Shown: piece by piece, positions 23,540 to 32,530 of the stretch
Layout: every line of letters starts with the position of its first letter
How positions within the stretch are numbered: position 1 is the stretch's first letter
NCBI RefSeq assembly: GCF_004795055.1
Contig: NZ_SSBJ01000055.1
Span: 1 to 35,474, forward strand
Reading direction: 5' to 3'
Source: Streptomyces sp. A1136
GTDB lineage: Bacteria; Actinomycetota; Actinomycetes; Streptomycetales; Streptomycetaceae
DNA length: 35,474 bases
The notes under the pieces: generated by a model
Database searches by the model: none
What the model was told of the DNA's origin: nothing
Seen by the model: the letters and a program-made list of their open reading frames with translations, nothing else
Made by a program: the position numbers and the translations under genes

Positions 23540-24937
23540 ATGCACATGCCCGCCGGACCGCCCGCCGAGTCTGCCGAGCCTGAACACGCCGGAGGTGCCG
23601 GAGGCGCCGCCCCCGCGCTACAGGACCCGCTGGCGATCGTCCGCACCCGCGGATACGTGGCGGTGTTGGTGATCTCCGCCCTGCTCGGTGTCCCGATCTC
23701 CGCCGCCGCCTTCGGCTTCCTTGCTCTCGTCTCCGAGCTCCAGAAGCTGGTCTACGACGACCTGCCGAAAACCCTCGGCTTCCACGGCACTCCCGACTGG
23801 TGGGCGGTCCCGCTGCTCGCGGTCGCGGGAGTCCTGGTCGCCCTGACGATCCACCACCTGCCCGGGAGCGGCGGCCACAAGCCGGCCGAAGGGTTCAAGA
23901 CCGGCGGCACACCCTCGGCCGCCGCGCTGCCGGGTGTGGTGCTCGCCGCGATCGCATCGCTCAGCCTCGGCGTCGTCCTCGGCCCGGAAGCCCCGCTGAT
24001 CGCGCTCGGCGGCGGCCTCGCCGTCGGCGCCGTCAGGCTCCTCAAACGCGATGCCCCACCCAGCGCCGTCGCCGTGATCGGCGCCGCCGGCAGCTTCGCA
24101 GCCATCAGCGAACTGCTCGGATCCCCGCTGGTCGGCGCCTTCCTGCTGATGGAGGCCACAGTCCTGGGCGGCCCGATGATGGGCGTGGTGCTGGTGCCCG
24201 GTCTGCTCTCCGCCGGCGTCGGATCGCTGACCCTCACCGGTCTGGGCACCTGGACCGGTTTGGGCACCTACTCCCTGGCGCTGACCCACGTACCGCCCGC
24301 CGGCCGGCCCACCTTCGGCGAGTTCGCCTGGGCGATCCTGGCGGGCGCCCTCGCAGCCCTCCTCGGAGAGGCGATCCGCCGTACTTCGCTCTCCCTGCAA
24401 GACCTGGTCGAGCGCCACCGGCTGCCGCTCACGGTCCTGATGGGCGCCGCGACCGGCCTCATCGCTCTGCTGTACGCAGTTCTCACCGACCGGCCGGCCA
24501 CAGGCGTGCTGTTCTCCGGTCAGGACGCACTCGGCCCACTGCTGGCCGACAGCGCGACCTACACCGCGGCCACCCTGGTGGCCCTGTTGGTGTGCAAGGC
24601 TCTGGCCTACTGCACCTCGTTGAGCGCTTTTCGCGGCGGCCCCGTCTTCCCCGCCCTCTTCGTGGGCGCCGCCGGCGGCCTCGGTCTCTCCCACCTGCCC
24701 GGCCTGGGAACCACCGCCGGATTCGCCATCGGCGTCGGCGCCATGGCGGTAGCCATGCTGAAGCTGCCGATGACCTCCGTACTGCTGGCCAGCCTGCTTC
24801 TCGGCACGGAGGGACTGGACGTGATGCCGCTCGTGATCGTCGCCGTGGTGGTCGCCTACGTGGGCACGCTCCGGCTCGCCCGGCGTCCTGCCGCTCCGCA
24901 CGGCGCAGGGCCGCAGCCGGCAACGCCGGCCCCGTGA
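23540..24937 (+). CDS. CLC-family chloride channel/transporter
   Basis: A 465-residue integral membrane protein of the CLC type, which moves Cl- alone or in exchange for H+. The three ion-pathway motifs are present in order: GSGGHKP at 109-115 (family GSGIP), LGPEAPL at 147-153 with the gating Glu at 150, and GGPVFPALF at 366-374 (GxFxP). Ten or more hydrophobic stretches fit the family; there is no CBS tail. GAGGAG precedes ATG 23540 at 4 bases and ATG 23546 at 10 bases, so either may be used. A Gly/Ala/Glu-rich 30-residue tail comes before the first helix. Transporter or channel type cannot be decided from these motifs alone. Confidence 0.92.
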   Translation: MHMPAGPPAESAEPEHAGGAGGAAPALQDPLAIVRTRGYVAVLVISALLGVPISAAAFGFLALVSELQKLVYDDLPKTLGFHGTPDWWAVPLLAVAGVLVALTIHHLPGSGGHKPAEGFKTGGTPSAAALPGVVLAAIASLSLGVVLGPEAPLIALGGGLAVGAVRLLKRDAPPSAVAVIGAAGSFAAISELLGSPLVGAFLLMEATVLGGPMMGVVLVPGLLSAGVGSLTLTGLGTWTGLGTYSLALTHVPPAGRPTFGEFAWAILAGALAALLGEAIRRTSLSLQDLVERHRLPLTVLMGAATGLIALLYAVLTDRPATGVLFSGQDALGPLLADSATYTAATLVALLVCKALAYCTSLSAFRGGPVFPALFVGAAGGLGLSHLPGLGTTAGFAIGVGAMAVAMLKLPMTSVLLASLLLGTEGLDVMPLVIVAVVVAYVGTLRLARRPAAPHGAGPQPATPAP

Positions 24938-25320
24938 CCAGCCGCACCCTCGGCGGCGGCCTGCCCACTCGGCAACGTGCGCCGGATCTACGACTGGTCC
25001 GTCCTTCATCGACGGGCCATGACCGCTCGCGGCAGCCTGCCGTACGGGGGCGACGATCCGCCGGCAGTCCGGAGGGAGCATGCTTTCGTCCGCCCCGGCT
25101 CCCGGTGCGGGATCAGCATCACCGTCGGGCCGCCTACCTGCCCGGGTGTCGGCCCCGGCGGAGGTGCGTTCCTCAGCGAGCCGATCGGTCTCCCGTTCGA
25201 AGATGTGTTCGGCGCCGGCGGGTTCGTCCTGCTCGGCCTGTGCTTGCGCCGGCTGTGTGGTCGGATGCTCTTCGGCTTCTCCCAGTTCCCCCTGAGTCGG
25301 GTCGTTGTACATGACGGTGA
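24938..25320. other. Intergenic between convergent genes, with an open minus-strand frame
   Basis: About 380 bases. On the minus strand a frame beginning at ATG 25312 (MYNDPTQGELGEAEEHP) reads like an acidic protein for about 100 codons. It then has no stop and runs on antisense through the channel gene, so it is either chance or the head of a truncated gene. Nothing else is seen. Confidence 0.35.
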
Positions 25321-25804
25321 TCAGCGGGGTGAGAAGGAAGCCAGAGAGAGGTCCCAATGGTCCGCCGCGTGAAGCAGCGCCGCGGCGTCCATCCTGACCT
25401 CCACGACGTACTGGTGGATGTCAGCCCCGTCGTCACCCTGTTGCCACGGAGGTGCCGCCCCCAAGGACAGATGAACGCGAATCGCCGCGATTCCTCCCTC
25501 GCTTCGATGGGCGAGGCTGAAAGCCACGACCGGCTCGATGAACCACGTGTCCGGCGACAGCTCACCTTCGGCATCAGGTTCGGTGACATCCGCCGTTCCC
25601 GCGGCCACCGCGCGCAGCCACGCGGACACTTGGCTGGCATCGGTGAGCAGGCATGGATCGGTGAAGGACCAGATTCCCTCTAGAGTCGTCACCGTGCCGT
25701 CAATGACCAGCCAGTTGTCGTCGTACGAGTCACCCCGGACCGTGCCGAACTGGTAGCGCACTGGGCGGAGGTCGACACCGCTGGAGAAATCGTTTCAGGA
25801 GCAC
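25321..25804 (-). CDS. WapI-like immunity family protein with apparent frameshift near the start
   Basis: The intact frame from GTG 25761 gives 146 residues: DDNWLVIDG, GIWSFTDPCLLT, VSAWLRAVAAG, WFIEPVVAFSL, GIAAIRVHLSL and VVEVRMDAAALLHAADHWDL. As I recall the family, these match Streptomyces proteins named WapI-type immunity proteins. Members usually begin a few residues before a V-E-L-R-P-V-R-Y motif. Here the same motif (VDLRPVRYQF) lies in frame upstream of GTG 25761 but has no start codon. GTG 25804 followed by CTC CTG would supply the missing start if one A of the run at 25793-25795 were removed. So the gene either has a one-base insertion or is read from GTG 25761. No toxin gene is adjacent. 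Confidence 0.6.
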
Positions 25805-25898
25805 CGGACCCGGTTTCCTCATGAGCGTCGGCCGGAGTGCTTGAAGCTTTGCCGGACGCACAGCAAGGACATGGATCAGGTACTCAGGTCATCCGGCG

Positions 25899-25927
25899 GC
25901 GGCCGCGAAGAACAAGCGTCCGGCCGC
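25899..25927. terminator. Weak hairpin upstream of the serine hydrolase
   Basis: GCGGCCG (25899-25905) and CGGCCGC (25921-25927) can form a 7-bp stem with a 15-base loop. It lies between divergent genes, so its role is unclear. Confidence 0.25.
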
Positions 25928-26050
25928 GCCTGATGCGGCCCGGCCGCCCCTGCGGCCCCGGTCGCCGCCCCGGGTCCGCCTTCCTACAATGGGAAGGTCG
26001 GTTCGGGGATTCGGATACCGCTCGGGGATGTGCGGCAGGGGTGATCCCGC

Positions 26051-27286
26051 ATGGGTCGGTACCGCACGCCCACCGTCGTGGCCGCAGCCTCCCTCCTGCT
26101 GACCGCGCTGTGTGCGGGCGAGGCCCCCGCCGCCGCCCCACCGGGCCGGGTCGACATAGACGACGTGGTCGCCGAGCAGCTCGATCACGCGATCACCGCG
26201 GCCATGCGCGAGGCCGGCATCCCCGGAGTGGGCGTCGGCCTGTGGATCGACGGCGACGACGCCTACGTACGCGCCTTCGGCACCTCCGACAAGACCACCG
26301 GCACCCCCATCAAGACCGACATGCACACCCGCATCGGCAGCGTCACCAAGCCATTCACCGTCACCGGCGTCCTCCAGCTCGTCGACGACGGGAAGGTACG
26401 GCTCGACGCGCCGATCTCGACGTACCTCGACGGGGTGCCCGACGGCGACCGCATCACCGTCCGGCTGCTTGCCGATATGCGCAGCGGCCTCTACAACTAC
26501 ACCGAGGACCCGCGCTGGCTGGCAGCCTTCAAGGCCGACCCGTACCGCTCCTGGACCCCGCAACAGCTGCTGGACATCGCCTTCCGGCACCCGGGGAAGT
26601 TCCCGCCCGGGGCACGCTGGGAGTATTCCAACACCAACACAGTCCTGCTGGGCCTTCTCGTCGAGAAGATCAGCGGACAGCCCCTGCACACCTACCTGCA
26701 GCAGCACGTCTTCGCACCGGCCGGCATGGACGCCACCTCGCTGCCGACCGGCGCCGAGATCACCGGCCCGTACGTGCACGGCTACACGAACTTCACCCCC
26801 GACGGTGCGATCGTCGACGCCTCCGGCTGGAACCCGTCCTGGGGCTGGGCGGCCGGCGCGATGATCTCCACAATCGAGGACCTGCGCACCTGGGTTCCGA
26901 CCATGGTCAGCGGGCGGCTGCCCGACGGCGACCGGCTGCTCGGGCCGGCCGTCCAGGCCCAGCGGCTGCACATGTTGCCCACCGGACACCCCGGGCTGGG
27001 CTACGGTCTCGGCATCGCCGACTTCGCCGGCTGGATCGGCCACAACGGTGAGTTGCCCGGCTACGAGACCATCGCCGTCCGCCTCCCGCAAGACCGCGCC
27101 ACCCTGGTGATCGTGGTGAACTCCGACGTCGACGGGAAGTTCGGCAACCTGAGTTCTCTCATCGCCAACAGGATCACCAAGATCGTGACACCGAAGCACA
27201 TCTGGTCTCTGCCGAATGAGGCCCAGCCCAATGCGCTCCCGGAGCCGTCCGCGTCGTCCGCGCCGCCCGCGTCGCCGAAGCCGTAG
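26051..27286 (+). CDS. Secreted serine hydrolase, class C beta-lactamase / DD-peptidase fold
   Basis: A 411-residue exported enzyme. Residues 1-29 are a Sec signal peptide ending near APAAAP. The penicillin-binding fold follows. The nucleophile motif SVTK is at 97-100 (Ser97, Lys100), the second motif YSN at 192-194, and the third motif HNG at 331-333 in place of KTG, as is usual in D-aminopeptidase and carboxypeptidase-like members. ARWEYSNTNTVLLGLLVE is a typical family run. A Pro/Ser/Ala-rich tail ends the protein. It probably acts on peptides or peptidoglycan outside the cell; beta-lactamase activity is possible but less likely for this branch. ATG 26051 is preceded by GGGGTG. It is transcribed away from the WapI-like gene. 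Confidence 0.9.
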   Translation: MGRYRTPTVVAAASLLLTALCAGEAPAAAPPGRVDIDDVVAEQLDHAITAAMREAGIPGVGVGLWIDGDDAYVRAFGTSDKTTGTPIKTDMHTRIGSVTKPFTVTGVLQLVDDGKVRLDAPISTYLDGVPDGDRITVRLLADMRSGLYNYTEDPRWLAAFKADPYRSWTPQQLLDIAFRHPGKFPPGARWEYSNTNTVLLGLLVEKISGQPLHTYLQQHVFAPAGMDATSLPTGAEITGPYVHGYTNFTPDGAIVDASGWNPSWGWAAGAMISTIEDLRTWVPTMVSGRLPDGDRLLGPAVQAQRLHMLPTGHPGLGYGLGIADFAGWIGHNGELPGYETIAVRLPQDRATLVIVVNSDVDGKFGNLSSLIANRITKIVTPKHIWSLPNEAQPNALPEPSASSAPPASPKP

Positions 27287-27469
27287 GACCTCCGGTGGCT
27301 TTTGGGCCGTATCGCCGGCCCCTGCCCCTCGGCCCTGTTGCACCGGCTCGCCGGGCCTTGCGGGAGCGGCCCGGGAGCCGGGGCGCTCCCGCGACCTGTG
27401 ACGGGCCAGCGTCCGGCACCGTCCGCCGGGCCGCCGTGCCCGGTTCGGGGGAGGCGTGCGGGGGCGAGG

Positions 27470-27840
27470 GGCCGGTGATGGTGCTCAGGGCGGTGATGCA
27501 GCCGATGCTCGCGCAGACGGCCGAGTCGCCACCGGGCCCGGCCGCCCTGTGCACGGGATGGCCGATGAGCGGACAGCTCGACGGCAGCAGGCGCGGGTGT
27601 TCACTGCGACCGACCCGGGCGGGCGGACAACTGTCCCCGCTGGTGGCGTTGACGGCCGGATCGAACAGGAGCGAGGGCGACCAGGACCCGGCGCAGTCGT
27701 TGCCGTTGGCGCCCGATGCCCTGTGCCGGTACGGCGCGGAGTGGACCGCCGAACTGGCGAGACCCTCTGCTGCGCCGAACGTACCCGCGCCGCACGCCGG
27801 CCCCTGGCGGGCAGGATCGCGGCGGTCGTGGTGAGCGGGG
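27470..27840 (+). pseudogene. ATP-dependent DNA ligase (LigD-like), probable decayed remnant
   Basis: In shifting frames the sequence recalls the N-terminus of Streptomyces ATP-dependent ligases. VMQPMLAQTAESPPGPAAL comes first, then GQLDG where the active-site KxDG motif should be. In the next frame ARVFTATDPGGRTTV follows, and then Arg-rich pieces that could be the QRR region. The catalytic Lys before the Asp-Gly is missing (Gln instead), and no single frame spans the region. If the identity is right the gene is dead. The case rests on short motifs in a GC-rich stretch and needs an alignment to settle it. Confidence 0.35.
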
Positions 27841-27910
27841 CAGAGGGCGCCGCGGGGTCGGGGGAGGCTGCACCCTGGACGGGTTCCGGGCAGAAGCCGT
27901 CGAAGCGTGG

Positions 27911-28573
27911 CTATGCGGCGAGCGCGGCGGGTTCGGCGAGCCGCGCGGCCGCCGTCCGCCATGCGTTGGTCACGGCGGTGCGGGCCAGCGCCGTGCGCAC
28001 GGTGTTGTCGCCGGTCAGGGCGATCGGGGCGCCGACATGCACGTGCAGGCCGGGTCGGCGCAGAGGTGCTGTCGCCAGGCCCGCGATCTGCTTGATCGTG
28101 CCGCCTGAGGTGATGCGGCGGGCACCGGCCTGGCCGACGGGCACGACAGGGGCGCCAGTGCGCTCGGCGAGGCGGACCAGGCCGGTGCGGAAGTCACCCG
28201 GGGCCGCTTCTGCGGCGTCCTTGTGGCGGGGCAGGCCGCCCTCCGCGTAGATGAGGAGGTGCCTGCCCTGCTCAAGGGCGTGGGCGGCCAGGTCGAGCGC
28301 CGCCGAAGCCCGTCGTTCACCGCGGTGTACGGGTACGTGGCCCTCGCGGTCGAGGGTCCGGCCGAGGAGGGGAACGCGCCAGAGGCCGGCGGTGGCCATG
28401 ATGACGGGCTCGACGCCGAGGCGGTGCAGGGCGGCGATCACGATGGCGGGGTCGGCGAGCGAGGTGTGGTTGGCGGCGATGATGCTGCCCGGCGCCAGAT
28501 CGACGCCCGGGTCGGTGGTAACCGACAGACGGCCGAAGACGGGCGCCAGGATGTCGGCGATGCGGCTGAGCAT
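27911..28573 (-). CDS. 1-acyl-sn-glycerol-3-phosphate acyltransferase (PlsC-type)
   Basis: A 220-residue acyltransferase that adds a second acyl chain to lysophosphatidic acid, or acylates a related acceptor, at the inner membrane face. NHTSLAD at 35-41 is the HX4D catalytic motif (His36, Asp41). VHRGERR at 82-88 is motif II and YAEGGLPR at 109-116 is motif III, where the family usually has FPEGTR. VPVGQAGA is the fourth block. The length is on the short side but complete. The gene has its own 14-codon leader ORF 37 bases upstream. The lone position suggests lipid remodelling more than a fixed pathway. Confidence 0.88.
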   Translation of the reverse strand: MLSRIADILAPVFGRLSVTTDPGVDLAPGSIIAANHTSLADPAIVIAALHRLGVEPVIMATAGLWRVPLLGRTLDREGHVPVHRGERRASAALDLAAHALEQGRHLLIYAEGGLPRHKDAAEAAPGDFRTGLVRLAERTGAPVVPVGQAGARRITSGGTIKQIAGLATAPLRRPGLHVHVGAPIALTGDNTVRTALARTAVTNAWRTAAARLAEPAALAA

Positions 28574-28609
28574 GATGCGGTCTCCAGGTCTCGACGATGT
28601 CGGTCTTCA

Positions 28610-28654
28610 TCATGCGAGGTAGAGCACCAGCACCGCCTGAGTCGCCGTACTCAT
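28610..28654 (-). CDS. Leader ORF of 14 codons before the acyltransferase
   Basis: The minus strand has a strong ribosome site AGGGGGAG six bases before an ATG that opens MSTATQAVLVLYLA and stops at 28610. The strength of the site and the lack of a longer product suggest a leader peptide or a remnant of a gene 5' end. The acyltransferase ATG is 37 bases further on. The peptide has no run of one amino acid that would suggest classical attenuation. Confidence 0.35.
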   Translation of the reverse strand: MSTATQAVLVLYLA

Positions 28655-29132
28655 CTTCTCCCCCTGTCGATGCTCAGTCCTGGGCCGCAGCAGCCCGAGG
28701 TCCGGCTGGCGCTGCACCGTGGCCGGACTCGGCGCATGCACCGCCCCTGCACGCCACCGGCCTTGTCGCCTCCCACCCTGTCGCCTCCGATGGGGTCGCC
28801 TCCGGTGGGTCTGCGAGAACACGAAACGTCCGATCGACGCCTGTGGACGCAGGTTGGCCGTCCAGACGCCTTCCGACGCCGGTGACGACCATGACGGTAG
28901 GCTCGCCGCCCGCTGTGCTTGTGACGGCAAGGCGGATGGAGTGTCGTCGTCACGATGGCGGCATCCGAACCCTCGGCACCGTGACCGGATGCCCTCATCG
29001 GCGACAACGCCTGACCCGCACCGTCCGGGGGCCGGACCCCACGACCGTCCCGACCCCGGGGTCGCGGCTGTGGTGTCAGTGGGCCGGGCTATTCTTCCCG
29101 GCACCGCAAACCGACCGTGAGGACCACCCGAA
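28655..29132. other. Intergenic between divergent genes
   Basis: About 480 bases between the leader ORF and the DUF4246 gene. No recognisable coding sequence, repeat or operator was found. Confidence 0.4.
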
Positions 29133-30641
29133 GTGACCGGCCTGTCCGCCTTCCCGCTGCCCTTCCAAAGCTCCCGTTCCCAGGCGTTCGTGCCGCCCCG
29201 AACGCTGCGGGAACTGCAGATGATGAAGTGCAGCGCGCAGTTGCGCGCCAAGCCAAGGTGGTTCGACAAGATGAACGACGCCGACATCGCCGCCAAGTGG
29301 ACGCGGGAGGCGGCGGCACAGGGTCTGACCGAGGCGCAAGTGCGCTATGTGCTTGCGGAGTTGAGGTACTACGCCGCGCTGCGGGACGGGCGGACCGGCA
29401 TCGAGGTGTCCGCGGTCGACGGGGTCTGGCAGTCGGACCTCCTCGTCGACGAGCAGCTCAGGTCCCGGTTGTGTGAGGCGGTCCGGGTCCTGGAAGAGGT
29501 CCCCGAAGCGGAGCGGGACTGGCATCCCGGGTCCGCCGGCCAGGTGTTGGACCTCGTGCATCCGTCACTGTTCTGCCTGGTGAGAGACGTGAGCGGAGGC
29601 CCCGAGCGGGCATGGCAGAACCCGACGAAGCACTACGCGAAGTACGAGTTCTCGGAGAGGTTCCAGTGGCTCCCCACCGACGCCGACGTCAGTGAGGACG
29701 GAGCCGTCGCCTTCCGCTCCTACGTCAACAACGTCCACCCCGAGACGCATCATGCCCTGGCCGCCGTCCTGCCGGACCTGTTCGCGCGCCTGCGCCCTCT
29801 GTTCGAGAACGTGCTCACAGATCTGCGGCACCCCCGGGCTCCTCGGATCGAGGTCGATCCCTACGGCTGGTACGACTCGGAACCGGAGTATCCGGTCCAG
29901 TCGTCCTACAGTGACAAGGCGGCCTACATGGACGCCCGCGCTGCCTGGTCGGACGCCTACGAGGCCTGGTTCGAGGACCGCCGCCCGATCGTCCCGGACG
30001 CCCCGGACTTCAACCCGCCCGCCCTGCCGGATACATCCGCCAGGGTCGACCTCCGCGGCCGCCGGCTCCAGGTCATCGTAAAACTCGCCACCGTCCACCT
30101 CACCCCGGACAAGCCCGATTACGCCGGCGGTTCCTGGCACGTCGAAGGCATGCTGAACGAGCGGATCGTCTCGACCGGCATCTACTACTGGGACAGCGAG
30201 AACATCACCGAAAGCCGGTTGGGCTTCCGGGCCGCACTCGACGATCCGCACTACGCACAGAACGACGACGCCGGGCTGCGCGAGGTATACGGCCTGCGGG
30301 ACGAAGACGCGCTGAACCAGGTGTTGGGCTCGGTACCGACCCCGGCGGGCCGCTGCCTGGCGTTCGCCAACGTCCTCCAGCACCGCGTGGACGCGTTTCG
30401 CCTCGCGGACCCCACCCGCCCCGGCCACCGGAAGATCCTCGCGTTCTTCCTGGTCGACCCGGCGGAGCAGATCGTCTCGACCTCCGATGTGCCACCTCAG
30501 CAACCCTGGTCCGGTACCTCGACCATGACGCTCGACCAGGCGAAGGCGTACCGCGAAGAACTCATGCGAGAAAGGAAGTTCTTCGTCGACGAACACAACG
30601 AGCAGCTCTACGAGCGGGAGTTCTCGCTCTGCGAGCACTGA
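29133..30641 (+). CDS. DUF4246-family protein, possible Fe(II) dioxygenase fold
   Basis: A 502-residue protein of the DUF4246 family, known from fungi and actinomycetes and without an assigned function. The N-terminal part (about 1-130) is helical and rich in charged residues. In the C-terminal half GGSWHVEG (His336, Glu338), NVLQHRVD (His417) and HRKILAFFLVDP (Arg433) occur in the order H-x-D/E, H, R. That is the pattern of 2-oxoglutarate/Fe(II) oxygenases on a double-stranded beta-helix. This reading is an inference. There is a long insert of Tyr- and Asp-rich sequence at about 240-300. GTG 29133 has GAGGA 9 bases before it. It has no operon partner on either side. Confidence 0.85.
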   Translation: MTGLSAFPLPFQSSRSQAFVPPRTLRELQMMKCSAQLRAKPRWFDKMNDADIAAKWTREAAAQGLTEAQVRYVLAELRYYAALRDGRTGIEVSAVDGVWQSDLLVDEQLRSRLCEAVRVLEEVPEAERDWHPGSAGQVLDLVHPSLFCLVRDVSGGPERAWQNPTKHYAKYEFSERFQWLPTDADVSEDGAVAFRSYVNNVHPETHHALAAVLPDLFARLRPLFENVLTDLRHPRAPRIEVDPYGWYDSEPEYPVQSSYSDKAAYMDARAAWSDAYEAWFEDRRPIVPDAPDFNPPALPDTSARVDLRGRRLQVIVKLATVHLTPDKPDYAGGSWHVEGMLNERIVSTGIYYWDSENITESRLGFRAALDDPHYAQNDDAGLREVYGLRDEDALNQVLGSVPTPAGRCLAFANVLQHRVDAFRLADPTRPGHRKILAFFLVDPAEQIVSTSDVPPQQPWSGTSTMTLDQAKAYREELMRERKFFVDEHNEQLYEREFSLCEH

Positions 30642-31309
30642 ACCGGCAGGTGCGAGGCCCCATGGAGGGGGTCCCGGGCCTGGCGTCGACGGGGACGGAG
30701 AAGCGGTCAGGGGGCACGTCCCCGTGGCCGCGTACTCGCTCCTGGTCGCAAGCCGGCCCGGGGGGCCCTGCCCGCCGCCTCAGAGGCTGGTGGCTGCGTG
30801 GGCGGACCGCCGGCACCCTCAAGCCGGACGTGGCCTATCAAGTGCTGCCTCGTCCAAGACGCTCCGCCCGAGCTCCGGCACGAGATTTTGACCGTTCCTC
30901 ACATCCTCTCGGCGGCCGGCAGGCTCCTGATACTTGACACTTCGCCGAAGTCGGTCGCCGCTGTTGGCTTCCGCTGGGACAGGGCTGAACCAAGCGCAGC
31001 GCCACTGCTGATCCGGTACGCGAGTTCGCCTAGCCGGGCGGCCACATTCGGAAGCAGTGGTTTCGGCGTGGTGAGCGACGCGTGGGCTATGCGTCGTGCT
31101 CGGAGCGGGACCGGATGGCCCTCCTGGACCGCGAGCCCGAGGTGGTCGGAACAACCTGACGGCCGGACTAGACCGCCGCCGACCGCATCAGCCCCAGGAC
31201 GTAAACCCGTCGGCCGATGCTGCACGGGACGGGCGCGTGCCAGTGTTGACCCGTGCCCACGGACTGCCCGTAGCGGCACGACTGACGATCCGTGACCACG
31301 GGAGGGCCC
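30642..31309. other. Intergenic, no recognisable gene
   Basis: About 670 bases. Some frames look more protein-like than others (for example plus strand 30800-31080 and its minus-strand counterpart) but none has a family motif, a clear start and a stop together. It may hold a decayed gene. Confidence 0.35.
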
Positions 31310-32530
31310 ATGACCACCACGCCGTTCAGCAACCGGAAGGGCACGACGCGCCGCCGCATGCTGGGAGCCGCGCTGGCCGCCGGGGCCGCCGTGCCGCTTG
31401 CCGCCATCTCCGGCCCCGCGCTGGCGGACGCGGGCACGCCTACCCCCGTCCGGAAGCGGCTCACGCTGCCCGTGCCCACCGGGCCGTACCCGGTGGGCAC
31501 GGTCCGACTGCGCCTCGTCGACCGGTCGCGTCCGGACGACATCGCGGGCCCCGGGCACTTCCGCGAGCTGATGGCCACCGTCTGGTACCCCGCCCGTGAC
31601 ATCTTGCGCTACCCGGTGGCGCCCTGGATGCCGGCCGGCGCCCTGCGGGCGTTCCTCGCCGATGTCGGGCTCGGCGAGCTGGCCCCTTTGGGGCCGCTCA
31701 CTGCCGGCCACGTGGGTGCTCCGGTGCGGCGATCGGGCCGACGGCTGCCCGTCGTCGTGTTCTCGCACGGCGCGCACAGCCACCAGGGCGACCACACCAT
31801 CATGGTCCAGGAGCTCGCCAGCCACGGATACGCGGTTGTGACGGTGGCTCACCAGTACGACAGCTACGCCGAGTTCCCCGATGGTCGAGTCGTCGTCCCG
31901 CTGCGCGACAGGCAGGCGCCGACCCTGCCCGGGGACTTTGCCGCCGACCTGCGCTTCGTTCTCGACTGCGTCGAGCAGCTCGCCGCAGGGTGCAACCCGG
32001 ACGCGGACCGGCGGCAGCTGCCGGCCGGGCTGCTCGGCTCCCTCGACCCGGGGTGCATGGGCGCGTTCGGCTGGTCGAAGGGCGGGACGGCCACTGCCTG
32101 CGCCACGCTCGCGGACGAGCGCATCCGGGCCGGCCTGAGCCTCGACGGCCCGATGCAGATGAACCCGCCGCTGGCCGGCGACCTGGACCGGCCGTTCATG
32201 CTGATGTCCGCCGTGTTCACCCGTGCCACGGATCCCGAGGCCGCCGCATTCTGGTCGCACCTGCGCGGCCGGCGGCTGAACATCCAGGCCCAAGGCGCCG
32301 CCCACGTCTCGTACGGTGACAACGAGGTTCTGTTCCCGCAGGTGGCGAAGCTGCTCGGATGGAGCGGGCAGCAACTCCGGGACGTGATCGGCACCCTCGA
32401 TCCCGACCAAGCGGTGGAGATCCAGCAGGCATACCCGCTCGCGTTCTTCGACGAGCACCTGCGCCACCGCCGGGGACGCCTGCTCGACGGGCCGTCCCCA
32501 GCCTTCCCCGCGGTGACATTCCTCCCCTGA
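31310..32530 (+). CDS. Secreted alpha/beta hydrolase, PAF-acetylhydrolase-like, Tat signal
   Basis: A 406-residue exported esterase or lipase. The N-terminus holds TTRRRMLGAALAAG, a twin-arginine signal, cut near ALADA (about residue 40). The hydrolase fold shows the oxyanion region VVVFSHGAHS (149-158), the nucleophile elbow GWSKG (254-258, Ser256), a likely Asp at 279 in SLDGP, and a His in AAHVSYGD. This order and the length match the bacterial platelet-activating-factor acetylhydrolase/dienelactone-like group. The normal elbow reads GHSxG; here a Trp replaces the His. GGGAGGG is just before ATG 31310, which I prefer to the upstream GTG 31292. Folding before export is implied by the Tat signal. 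The substrate is unknown. Confidence 0.85.
   Translation: MTTTPFSNRKGTTRRRMLGAALAAGAAVPLAAISGPALADAGTPTPVRKRLTLPVPTGPYPVGTVRLRLVDRSRPDDIAGPGHFRELMATVWYPARDILRYPVAPWMPAGALRAFLADVGLGELAPLGPLTAGHVGAPVRRSGRRLPVVVFSHGAHSHQGDHTIMVQELASHGYAVVTVAHQYDSYAEFPDGRVVVPLRDRQAPTLPGDFAADLRFVLDCVEQLAAGCNPDADRRQLPAGLLGSLDPGCMGAFGWSKGGTATACATLADERIRAGLSLDGPMQMNPPLAGDLDRPFMLMSAVFTRATDPEAAAFWSHLRGRRLNIQAQGAAHVSYGDNEVLFPQVAKLLGWSGQQLRDVIGTLDPDQAVEIQQAYPLAFFDEHLRHRRGRLLDGPSPAFPAVTFLP

Noticed and set aside
23618..25357. 579-codon minus-strand frame starting near 25357
   Set aside because: The first 100 codons look protein-like, but the rest is antisense to the chloride channel with no stop between, so no complete gene can be supported.
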